Below are positions 1 through 5,905 of a stretch of DNA of 6,071 nucleotides, one piece after another. A program made the translations under genes and the position numbers. This DNA is from Magnetovibrio sp. (GTDB taxonomy: Bacteria; Pseudomonadota; Alphaproteobacteria; Rhodospirillales_A; JABHCV01): NCBI GenBank assembly GCA_002717285.1, contig PBDF01000006.1, forward strand, positions 29,715 through 35,785. The letters are read 5' to 3'. Numbering within the stretch: the stretch's first letter is position 1; each line of letters starts with the position of its first letter. Under the pieces are notes generated by a model, which searched no databases, had not been told where the DNA came from, and was given only the letters and a program-made list of their open reading frames with translations.

Positions 1-707
1 CAGATGACAATTTTTGCATCAGTTAATTCGCACACAGAAGTTTCAGCAATAGGAAAGTTAACAAAAATTGTAGTTGATGTATGGTTGTGGTATTCTACTT
101 CTGCTTCAGCTAGCGCAGTTTTTTCAATTATCGACCACATTACAGGTTTTGCGCCTTTGTATAGTGAGCCGTCTAACAAAAAATTGCCAAGCTCGCGCAA
201 AATTTGCGCCTCTGCTTTGAAGGCCATAGTGGTGTAGGGATTACTCCAATCACCAACAATGCCCATACGCATAAATTCCTGGCTTTGGATGTCTATCCAT
301 TTATTTGCGAATTCACGACATTCCTTACGAAACTTGACAATTGGTACGTCATCTTTGTTTCTTCCAGTATCACGATACTTTTCTTCAATCTTCCATTCTA
401 TTGGAAGACCGTGGCAGTCCCAGCCAGGAACAAAGTTGGCATCTTTACCCATCATTTGCTGAGAGCGAGAGATGACGTCTTTTAAGATTTTATTAAGAGC
501 ATGTCCGATATGTAGATGCCCATTCGCATAAGGCGGTCCATCGTGAAGAACGAACTTTTCTTTGCCTTTACTAGCAATGCGCTGGCGTGTGTAAATATCC
601 ATTTTTTGCCAGCGCTTAAGGATTTCAGGTTCGCGCTGAGCCAAATTAGCCTTCATTTTGAAGTCAGTCTTTGGTAGGAAAAGTGTCGACTTGTAGTCAA
701 TAGTCAT
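1..707 (-). CDS. ileS: Isoleucyl-tRNA synthetase, N-terminal 235 residues (3' end outside window)
   Basis: Class I aminoacyl-tRNA synthetase that charges tRNA-Ile with isoleucine in the cytoplasm. The frame opens at the ATG at 707-705 (protein begins [20 protein letters not shown]) and stays open to the left edge; only the first 235 residues of a protein usually over 900 long are present. Visible landmarks are the [15 protein letters not shown] block at residues 55-69 with the ATP-binding HIGH motif at 66-69, [12 protein letters not shown] at 93-104, GDWSNPY at 152-158, and KPVMW...[12 protein letters not shown] at 187-206 leading into the editing (CP1) insertion. The last block has the wording I associate with alphaproteobacterial IleRS. 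The KMSKS loop and zinc-binding tail lie beyond the window. The start overlaps the end of ribF by 11 bp in another frame, which favours co-transcription and translational coupling; ribF-ileS order is common in proteobacteria. No T-box leader is visible, as expected outside Firmicutes and relatives. Confidence 0.97.
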   Translation of the reverse strand, partial: MTIDYKSTLFLPKTDFKMKANLAQREPEILKRWQKMDIYTRQRIASKGKEKFVLHDGPPYANGHLHIGHALNKILKDVISRSQQMMGKDANFVPGWDCHGLPIEWKIEEKYRDTGRNKDDVPIVKFRKECREFANKWIDIQSQEFMRMGIVGDWSNPYTTMAFKAEAQILRELGNFLLDGSLYKGAKPVMWSIIEKTALAEAEVEYHNHTSTTIFVNFPIAETSVCELTDAKIVI

Positions 708-1635
708 TTAATGCTTGCCTTGCTTTATCACAATCGAGAGCGATTTGTGCCTTTAAATCATGAAGTCCGTCAAACTTCTTTTCTTTGCGTAAAAAATCAA
801 TTAAAGCTATTCGAATTTGTTGACCATATATGTCGCCATCAAAATTAAAAAGATGTGCTTCTAAAATAGTATCTTTTTTGTTAAATGTGGGCCTACTTCC
901 ATAATTAGCTACTCCTTTTAGCCATTTTGTATCTGCACCATCAATAACTCCTGCTTTAATTGCATAGACTCCATGGGCTGGTTTTAAGTGCTCTCCTAGA
1001 AATAGATTTGCAGTTGGAAACCCGATTGTTTGCCCACGTTTATCTCCATGTTCAACTTTGCTAAAAATTTCAAACGGGCGACCCAGTAACTTTGCGGCAG
1101 CAACGGGATCTCCTGTTTTTAGGTAATCCCTGATCTTTGTTGATGAATAGACCGTCTCTCCATCATTTACAGCGCTAACACAGGTAAAATCAAATCCTTG
1201 GTCCTTACCTTTTTTGAGCAGAAGACCGCAGTTACCTGCCCTTTTGTTACCAAATACAAAATCATAGCCGGAAACAACATGACGTGCATCTAGGCCATCC
1301 ACAAGGACCCTCATCACAAAATCATCAGCACTCAAAGCAGCAAAATTTTTGTCAAAGCGTAGTACAATTAGGTTGTCTACCCCCAATTCTTCAATCTGAT
1401 GAGCTTTGGTTTTAAATGGGGTTAAACGAAAGGCCTCCTTGTTTGGGTTAAAAAAAGAGCGTGGGTGGGGTTCAAAGCTTAAAACTGTCCAAGGGATGTT
1501 CTGGCCTTGAGCGATTCGCCCCGCTTCACCAATTACAGCGCGATGACCCAAGTGTACACCATCGAAATTTCCAATGGCAATTGAGGAGCCTCGAGCTTCA
1601 ACAGGAAGGTTTTTGTAATGTCTAAATATTTGCAT
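697..1635 (-). CDS. ribF: Bifunctional riboflavin kinase / FAD synthetase
   Basis: Converts riboflavin to FMN and FMN to FAD using ATP, in the cytoplasm. With the ATG at 1635-1633 the protein has 312 residues, normal for the family. The N-terminal adenylyltransferase domain shows [10 protein letters not shown] at 22-31, FEPHPRSFF at 54-62, the [14 protein letters not shown] region at 122-135 and SSTKIRDYL at 164-172. The C-terminal riboflavin kinase domain shows IGFPTANL at 204-211 (PTAN motif 207-210), GVYAIKA at 222-228, [11 protein letters not shown] at 241-251 and [14 protein letters not shown] at 258-271, with Glu259 the expected catalytic residue. The frame also extends upstream to a TTG at 1674-1672 (325 residues). 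I prefer the ATG because its [16 protein letters not shown] opening matches how alphaproteobacterial RibF proteins usually begin. Neither start has a strong ribosome-binding site, so the start is less sure than the gene. It ends inside the start of ileS. Confidence 0.95.
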   Translation of the reverse strand: MQIFRHYKNLPVEARGSSIAIGNFDGVHLGHRAVIGEAGRIAQGQNIPWTVLSFEPHPRSFFNPNKEAFRLTPFKTKAHQIEELGVDNLIVLRFDKNFAALSADDFVMRVLVDGLDARHVVSGYDFVFGNKRAGNCGLLLKKGKDQGFDFTCVSAVNDGETVYSSTKIRDYLKTGDPVAAAKLLGRPFEIFSKVEHGDKRGQTIGFPTANLFLGEHLKPAHGVYAIKAGVIDGADTKWLKGVANYGSRPTFNKKDTILEAHLFNFDGDIYGQQIRIALIDFLRKEKKFDGLHDLKAQIALDCDKARQALNDY

Positions 1636-1721
1636 GGCGAGTTGGAAGATGTCCGGCTGTCCTTTCTGGGTCAAGGGGAAAGAAGATTTTTTTGTTATTT
1701 TATTTAAATTATTTTTTCATT

Positions 1722-1745
1722 GCTCATGCTTGATTTAGTATGAGC
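1722..1745. repeat. Inverted repeat, 9-bp arms around a 6-nt loop
   Basis: GCTCATGCT (1722-1730) pairs with AGTATGAGC (1737-1745) with one G-T wobble, leaving the loop TGATTT. It lies in the spacer between ribF and the peptidase gene, inside the predicted ribF leader. Neither side has a T-run placed like an intrinsic terminator, so an operator or an mRNA leader hairpin is more likely. The conserved blocks of an FMN riboswitch are not present. Confidence 0.5.
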
Positions 1746-1762
1746 TACCAACGATTTTGGTA
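1746..1762. repeat. Inverted repeat, perfect 6-bp arms around a 5-nt loop
   Basis: TACCAA (1746-1751) and TTGGTA (1757-1762) are exact reverse complements around CGATT. The repeat begins on the base after the neighbouring inverted repeat ends, so the two form one block of dyad symmetry from 1722 to 1762. Its position at the predicted ribF transcription start would suit a repressor operator, but no protein can be named for it. Confidence 0.45.
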
Positions 1763-1766
1763 AAAA

Positions 1767-1795
1767 ATTATACATTGTTTCTTTAAAAAAGCTAA
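1767..1795 (-). promoter_or_regulatory. Candidate sigma70-type promoter for ribF-ileS
   Basis: On the minus strand a perfect -10 hexamer TATAAT lies at 1772-1767. Seventeen bases upstream is a weak -35 hexamer, TTAGCT, at 1795-1790 (3 of 6 matches to TTGACA). Transcription would begin near 1760, giving a leader of about 125 nt before the ribF ATG. The spacer is so AT-rich that a chance TATAAT is quite possible, so this is an inference from position and motif only. The same bases read on the plus strand give TATACA, a poorer -10 that could serve the peptidase gene. Confidence 0.35.
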
Positions 1796-1869
1796 GATTA
1801 GCCTTTTGGATAATAAATTTTCTATTTGTGAAAAATGCTGACCTAGTGATTTTATTTTAAGGATTTGCT

Positions 1870-1914
1870 ATGCATTGGTTTAAAGCAAAAACTAAACAAG
1901 GGAAAGTTGAGTGA
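1870..1914 (+). CDS. Possible 14-residue leader peptide overlapping the peptidase start
   Basis: A small open frame reads MHWFKAKTKQGKVE and then TGA. It has a good ribosome-binding site, AAGGA at 1859-1863, six bases before the ATG. Its TGA stop (1912-1914) overlaps the GTG start (1911-1913) of the M23 peptidase, and it contains the peptidase's own ribosome-binding sequence AAGGGA (1898-1903). This arrangement is typical of translational coupling or reinitiation. The peptide has no recognisable domain and no run of one amino acid that would suggest attenuation. It may be a real coupling leader or a chance frame. Confidence 0.4.
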   Translation: MHWFKAKTKQGKVE

Positions 1915-2930
1915 CTCGAGCAATTTTCAAAGCATCCTTTGTTAATGCTCTTTGCGGGTTATTTATCTTTTTTGGCAATAAGGCTTTTGGTCAAGAAGAT
2001 TTCAAGATGGAAATGCCATTGCGTTGCACGCAAAATCAGGATTGCTGGATAGTCAATTACGTGGATACCGACCCAACAAAAGGTATTTCTGACTACAACT
2101 GTGGAAAAGCTACCTATGATCAACATAAAGGAACAGATATTGCTATAATGAACGCAGATGTTATGCGGAAAGGAGTTGAAGTCCTAGCATCTGCAGGTGG
2201 GGTCGTAACGGGTACTCGCAACAATATGCGAGATATTGACGTCAACGTAGGTGGAGGGGGAACTTTGGTTGATGGCAAAGAGTGTGGAAATGGGGTTTTG
2301 ATTGATCATGGAGATGGGTGGACTACACAGTATTGTCATATGTTGAGTGAAAGCGTCAGTGTTAAAAAGGGGGATCTGGTAGAAACCGGACAAGTAATAG
2401 GTTTGGTTGGACTCTCAGGAAAAACTGAATTTCCGCATCTTCACATTCAGGTGAAGCACAACGAAAAAGTTGTTGATCCATTTGTTGGTTTGTCTCGAAA
2501 GAGAAAATGTGGTATTGGAGAGTCCCCACTCTGGAAATCAGGTGCCTTACTTTCAATGTTATATGAGCCCTCAGCACTTTATAGTGCTGGTTTTTCCTCG
2601 ACTACCCCAAACAAACGAATCGCTCGTGAAGGCTTGTATGGGGGCGAAGTCTTGTTCAAGAAATCACCAGTGATAGCATTATGGGTAGATATATTTTGGG
2701 TAGACCCGGGTGACAAATTATTATTTATGATTACAGGCCCTGAGGGAAATAGATTAATGGTACATAAAACCACCATAAAAAAAAGAAGTCCCCGTCGGTT
2801 TGCTTTTGCGGGTATTAATAGAAAGAGAGATGAGCATTGGGCCAAAGGACCTTATGTAGGTGAAATTAGACTTGTTCGACAGGATACGGGTGAAGTACAC
2901 AGCGTTGTCAAAACAATAAACGTCAGATAG
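1911..2930 (+). CDS. Secreted M23-family (LytM/DD-endopeptidase-like) metallopeptidase
   Basis: Predicted zinc metallopeptidase of the M23 family, whose members cut peptide cross-links in peptidoglycan; it should act in the periplasm. The 339-residue product starts with a signal peptide: basic start MTRAIFK, hydrophobic stretch about 11-22, likely cleavage after NKAFG near residue 27. The catalytic domain spans about 60-195. Zinc ligands are His72 and Asp76 (HKGTD) and His178 (PHLHIQV), with His143 (YCHM) and His176 as the catalytic histidines, so it looks active rather than a degenerate activator. Cysteines at 39, 45, 64, 125, 142 and 200 could form disulfides after export. Residues about 205-339 form a second, probably beta-rich domain; I recall the same two-part layout in other alphaproteobacterial M23 proteins but know no function for it. 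The GTG start is favoured by AAGGGA seven bases upstream and by the signal peptide following directly. Confidence 0.9.
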   Translation: MTRAIFKASFVNALCGLFIFFGNKAFGQEDFKMEMPLRCTQNQDCWIVNYVDTDPTKGISDYNCGKATYDQHKGTDIAIMNADVMRKGVEVLASAGGVVTGTRNNMRDIDVNVGGGGTLVDGKECGNGVLIDHGDGWTTQYCHMLSESVSVKKGDLVETGQVIGLVGLSGKTEFPHLHIQVKHNEKVVDPFVGLSRKRKCGIGESPLWKSGALLSMLYEPSALYSAGFSSTTPNKRIAREGLYGGEVLFKKSPVIALWVDIFWVDPGDKLLFMITGPEGNRLMVHKTTIKKRSPRRFAFAGINRKRDEHWAKGPYVGEIRLVRQDTGEVHSVVKTINVR

Positions 2931-3354
2931 GGCGTCGCTTACGCCGTACCAGTTTTGGGGTCAGGCGCATAGCTCTTAAGACTCTTTTTTCTGGGGGACT
3001 TTTTTTCAGTTTATCGTCTATTTGCTCTGAAAGTTGCTTTTTTATGGGCTTTTCACTAACAAAATCATCATCAAATAAAGCTGATCTGTGATGCCGATTG
3101 GAGATAGACCTTTCAGTCATAGCAAGGGTTCGTCTTACAATAGGATGGCGTTCTGGGTCTGAATGCCCAGCAATTAGATGCATGCGGGCGATTGCCTTTG
3201 TTATGGCGACTATTGTTGCATAATCATAGCGATGTTCACACCACCGGACAAATGCCGCAAGAGTCCAAGCATGGGTGGGTAGAGACCTCAGGCCACGTGC
3301 CTGACACCATCTGGTGAATTCGTTCCATGATTTTCCACGGGTACGTACTGCCAT
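2923..3354 (-). CDS. Small basic protein resembling a stand-alone tyrosine-recombinase N-terminal (SAM-like) domain
   Basis: With the ATG at 3354-3352 the product is 143 residues (MAVRTRGKSWNEF...). Residues about 8-85 resemble the helical core-binding domain found before the catalytic domain in phage-type integrases: SWNEFTRWCQARGL (9-22), PTHAWTLAAFVRWCE (26-40), ATIVAITKAIARMHL (46-60), then HPIVRRTLAMTER (70-82). The tail, 104-143, is rich in Lys and Arg (ending KLVRRKRRPI) and could bind DNA or RNA. The catalytic R...HxxR...Y domain is absent; downstream DNA is the peptidase gene on the other strand. I recall short proteins of this type in other Alphaproteobacteria, so it may be a real short family and not debris. 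A TTG at 3369-3367 would add five residues; the ATG has a weak GGA about 10 bases upstream. Function unknown: possible DNA-binding protein. The stop overlaps the peptidase 3' end by 8 bp. Confidence 0.75.
   Translation of the reverse strand: MAVRTRGKSWNEFTRWCQARGLRSLPTHAWTLAAFVRWCEHRYDYATIVAITKAIARMHLIAGHSDPERHPIVRRTLAMTERSISNRHHRSALFDDDFVSEKPIKKQLSEQIDDKLKKSPPEKRVLRAMRLTPKLVRRKRRPI
2931..2945. other. Short hairpin directly after the peptidase stop codon
   Basis: GGCGT (2931-2935) and ACGCC (2941-2945) form a GC-rich 5-bp stem with loop CGCTT, starting one base after the peptidase TAG. It lies within the last codons of the convergent gene. No T-run follows closely on the plus strand (only TTTT near 2953), so it is a weak terminator candidate at best, though it is the only hairpin I see at this convergent junction. 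Confidence 0.25.
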
Positions 3355-3427
3355 TAATTGAATATCCAAAAATTAGTCAAGCAACCAAAATAACTACTTC
3401 TAGGGATTGAACAACCCATGGATCTGA

Positions 3428-3442
3428 ATGTCTTAAGGACAT
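3428..3442. repeat. 15-bp near-perfect palindrome
   Basis: ATGTCTTAAGGACAT has arms ATGTC and GACAT, and its centre is symmetric apart from one T/G position. It lies about 75 bp upstream of the integrase-like gene's ATG and about 280 bp before the exporter. The size fits a dimeric regulator's operator, but there is no known consensus I can attach to it. Confidence 0.35.
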
Positions 3443-3603
3443 AATGGTTAAGTAATAGTTGCACAGCTTGTCTCGTAGTTTATTAAAGCCGAACTTGAAA
3501 TAGGTAATTTTTTAGCGATGTTTAATATTTATAATCTAAGCTTGGTTTTGAAAAAAAAATACAGTCAAATAAGTAGCTTGTGTCTGTAGTCTAGAGCATT
3601 TAA

Positions 3604-3637
3604 ATTGTAATATTGCTTAACTAGTTGGTTTTACAAT
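3604..3637. repeat. Separated inverted repeat, perfect 7-bp arms, 20-bp gap
   Basis: ATTGTAA (3604-3610) and TTACAAT (3631-3637) are exact reverse complements. A nested ATTGC (3612-3616) and GCAAT (3638-3642) pair is also present. The repeat sits about 85 bp upstream of the exporter ATG, where a regulator site would be expected, but such arms also arise by chance in AT-rich DNA. Confidence 0.3.
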
Positions 3638-3721
3638 GCAATTAATGAGCCGGTTATAGATAAAACACATATAAATATTTTGTGAAATTTTAACAGATAT
3701 TTTTAAAAAGCGAGAACAACC

Positions 3722-5872
3722 ATGGCTTTAGAAACAGCCCGAACAATAAGGAGCTCATGCCTCGCAGTTACCTTTATTGCACGTCAGTTTGGTGTGCGCA
3801 TTAACGCAGACTTTGTTGAAAATACCATCAAGAAAGGGTCATTAACTAGTCCAAAAGAATTTAATGATTTTTTTCTTAGGCAAGGAATATTAACAAAGCC
3901 TAGAAACACAGATATCACAAATCTCTCAGAAAAGAGTTATCTCTTTCCTTGTGTCGGAATAATGAAAACAGGCCAGGCCCTGATATTAATAGGAACAAAA
4001 AAAGGAGAAAATGGCAGCATAGAGGGTATTTTAAGCATTGATCCGATGGACCCTACCGCAGATGTCAAAATAACAACTATTGATGATTTTGACGACACAT
4101 GGGTTGGCAAAATTATTATGGTTGCCCCTAAAAATGACAATGCTTCCTTGGATAGAACCTTTGACATTGACTGGTTTTATCCAGAGTTTAGTCGCTACAA
4201 GGGCGTTTTATGTCTCACAGCTTTGATGTCGGTTATAATTCACGCTTTAGGCATAGCACCGATCATTTTTATTCAAATTTCGCTTGATAAGGTATTAGGA
4301 TATGAAGCGACAGCAACGTTATATGTTCTTACTGCAGCAGTAACAATTGCACTACTGTTCCTTGGTGTGCTGAGTTTTGTGCGAGATTATGTCATTGATC
4401 ACATAAGTTCTGCTATTGAAGCACGTTTAGCTGGTGACGCTTTTGATAAACTATTACAGTTGCCCTCGCAAATGTTTCAAGTGGCCGCTCCTGGAGAGAT
4501 GGAATCAAAAATACATTCAATAAATACCATTCGCTCTTTTTTATCCCGACAGGTTTTGACAAATCTTTTTGATGCGACTGGAATTCTTGTATTTTTACCT
4601 GTCTTGATTGGTTACAGCCCAGTATTGGCACTTGTAATTGTATTATTTGCGATAGTTCAAGGTCTAGTCGATCTCTACACAAAAAAGAAAGTGCAAGCTA
4701 CAAGTGGACTGACTTCTGTTATTAGTAGTGCTAAGAATTCAACTCTCCGGGAAACTGTTGGAGGGATAGATACAGTTAAAACACTTTCTCAGGAACCATC
4801 GCAAAGACGTTTATGGCGGGATGCTACTGCCAAGCATATTCGAATGAATAGATCAAGTACTGAGATATCTAATATTGGAAAGAGTGTAAACTCTACTTTG
4901 ATGAATTTAATGACGGTTGCAATAATATTTACAGGTATCAACCTAGTTTTTGCTGGGTTGTTGTCTGCAGGAGCAATTATTTCTTGTAATATGCTTGGTG
5001 CAAAAGTTGTTACTCCAGTCAAAGGTTTGATAACTTTTTTTGCGGATTTACAGTCAATTTCTGGAGCAATGGAAAAGTTGGGTTCAGTTTGGAATGCCAA
5101 CCCAGAGCGAGGCGGTCTAGGTCCACAAAAGATTATTACTGGGGACTTTCATTTCAAAAATTTGTCTGTAAAGTTTGGTGAGTCAACTGCTCTTAACGAG
5201 ATTAATGGTCAGACGCCTGGTAGAAAAAAGATTGGCGTTGTTGGACCATCTGGTGCGGGTAAAACGACTCTCCTACGTTTAATGCAAGGGCTTATAAAAC
5301 CGTCTGCAGGTTTGGTTGAGATTGATGGTAATAATCTTGCGAGCCTTGACTTAAACTTCTATAGACAACAGGTTTGTTTACTGGACAATAATCCAACTTT
5401 TTTTGCTGCGACAATTGAAGAAAACATAAGAAGGGCTCGTCCAAATATTAGTGAAACAGAGTTTGAAGAGGTTTTAGACATCTCTGGATTATCTATAATT
5501 TCGAAAAGTTTACCTGATGGCCTTGCTACAAAACTTGATATCACCGCTAGCAATCTCTCTCAATCTCATAAGCTAATTGCGGCTATGGCTCGGGGCCTAG
5601 CAAGCTCCCCAAACTTGGTGCTCATAGATGAGACAATAACAAGTTTAGACAAATTCTCTCAAATCCATTTTTTAGAAAAGCTTGATCAATTATGTGCTGG
5701 CAAAACTCTAATAATGGCATCAAATGATTTGCGGTTTCTGCCCGGCTTTGATTGGGTCCTTGTCATGGAAAATGGGCGGATAGTGGATCAAGGCACACAT
5801 GAAGAGCTTTTAGGAAGAAGCTCGACTTATAAAAAACTCTACGAAAGCGAGAGATCTCTCTCTATATTTTAA
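3722..5872 (+). CDS. Type I secretion-like ABC exporter with C39-like domain and degenerate ATPase motifs
   Basis: Inner-membrane ABC exporter half-transporter of the HlyB/LapB type; relatives export proteins or peptides with an HlyD-like adaptor and TolC-like outer-membrane channel. Its 716 residues are close to HlyB's length. Residues about 1-135 form a C39-like domain; Ile9 stands where C39 peptidases have their catalytic Cys, and GQALILIG (84-91) lacks the usual His, so it should bind rather than cut substrate. Six membrane segments are likely near 161-183, 199-220, 283-297, 299-316, 394-412 and 414-430. The ATPase domain spans about 475-716: Phe485 as A-loop aromatic, Walker A GPSGAGKT at 508-515 (Lys514), Walker B LVLIDE at 632-637 (Asp636, Glu637), D-loop SLD 641-643. 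Three motifs are altered: Q-loop Gln is Asn556, LSGGQ is LSQSH (612-616), switch His is Asn668. The ATG has a weak GAG site 7 bases upstream. Substrate unknown; a heterodimer partner is likely. Confidence 0.9.
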   Translation: MALETARTIRSSCLAVTFIARQFGVRINADFVENTIKKGSLTSPKEFNDFFLRQGILTKPRNTDITNLSEKSYLFPCVGIMKTGQALILIGTKKGENGSIEGILSIDPMDPTADVKITTIDDFDDTWVGKIIMVAPKNDNASLDRTFDIDWFYPEFSRYKGVLCLTALMSVIIHALGIAPIIFIQISLDKVLGYEATATLYVLTAAVTIALLFLGVLSFVRDYVIDHISSAIEARLAGDAFDKLLQLPSQMFQVAAPGEMESKIHSINTIRSFLSRQVLTNLFDATGILVFLPVLIGYSPVLALVIVLFAIVQGLVDLYTKKKVQATSGLTSVISSAKNSTLRETVGGIDTVKTLSQEPSQRRLWRDATAKHIRMNRSSTEISNIGKSVNSTLMNLMTVAIIFTGINLVFAGLLSAGAIISCNMLGAKVVTPVKGLITFFADLQSISGAMEKLGSVWNANPERGGLGPQKIITGDFHFKNLSVKFGESTALNEINGQTPGRKKIGVVGPSGAGKTTLLRLMQGLIKPSAGLVEIDGNNLASLDLNFYRQQVCLLDNNPTFFAATIEENIRRARPNISETEFEEVLDISGLSIISKSLPDGLATKLDITASNLSQSHKLIAAMARGLASSPNLVLIDETITSLDKFSQIHFLEKLDQLCAGKTLIMASNDLRFLPGFDWVLVMENGRIVDQGTHEELLGRSSTYKKLYESERSLSIF

Positions 5873-5905
5873 TGTAGTTGATGATAATTAGAATAGAGCA
5901 GTTAT

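Larger units (their letters stand above)
3355..3721. other. AT-rich intergenic spacer between divergent genes
   Basis: About 367 bases without a convincing gene. It must hold the promoters of the minus-strand integrase-like gene and of the plus-strand ABC exporter. A perfect TATAAT lies at 3530-3535, but the bases 16-18 upstream of it are only a T-rich run, so it is a weak candidate for the exporter. For the minus-strand gene, TTGTTC then 16 bases then TATTTT is a possible but poor promoter around 3384-3412. Two inverted repeats are listed separately. No tRNA, terminator hairpin with T-run, or direct-repeat array is seen. Confidence 0.6.

Noticed and set aside
4..485. Plus-strand open frames of 77, 93 and 67 codons at the left end
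   Set aside because: They lie antisense to the clearly conserved ileS coding sequence and show no recognisable protein features.
1636..1674. Upstream TTG start of ribF (325 residues)
   Set aside because: The extra 13 residues do not look like the family N-terminus and the TTG has no ribosome-binding site; the ATG at 1635 fits better, though the TTG cannot be excluded.
1636..1760. FMN riboswitch in the ribF leader
   Set aside because: The conserved AGGGGC...GGGTGAAATTCCC-type blocks are not found on the minus strand, and the leader is very AT-rich.
2184..2845. Several 67-88 codon frames on both strands within the M23 peptidase gene
   Set aside because: All are out-of-frame shadows of a gene with clear catalytic motifs and a signal peptide.
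2982..3010. T-runs near 2985 and 3001 as a terminator for the peptidase gene
   Set aside because: No stable GC-rich stem directly precedes either T-run, and they are explained as Lys codons on the minus-strand gene.
3937..5553. Minus-strand open frames of 64-103 codons inside the exporter gene
   Set aside because: They are antisense to a long, well-conserved coding region and lack ribosome-binding sites or known domains.
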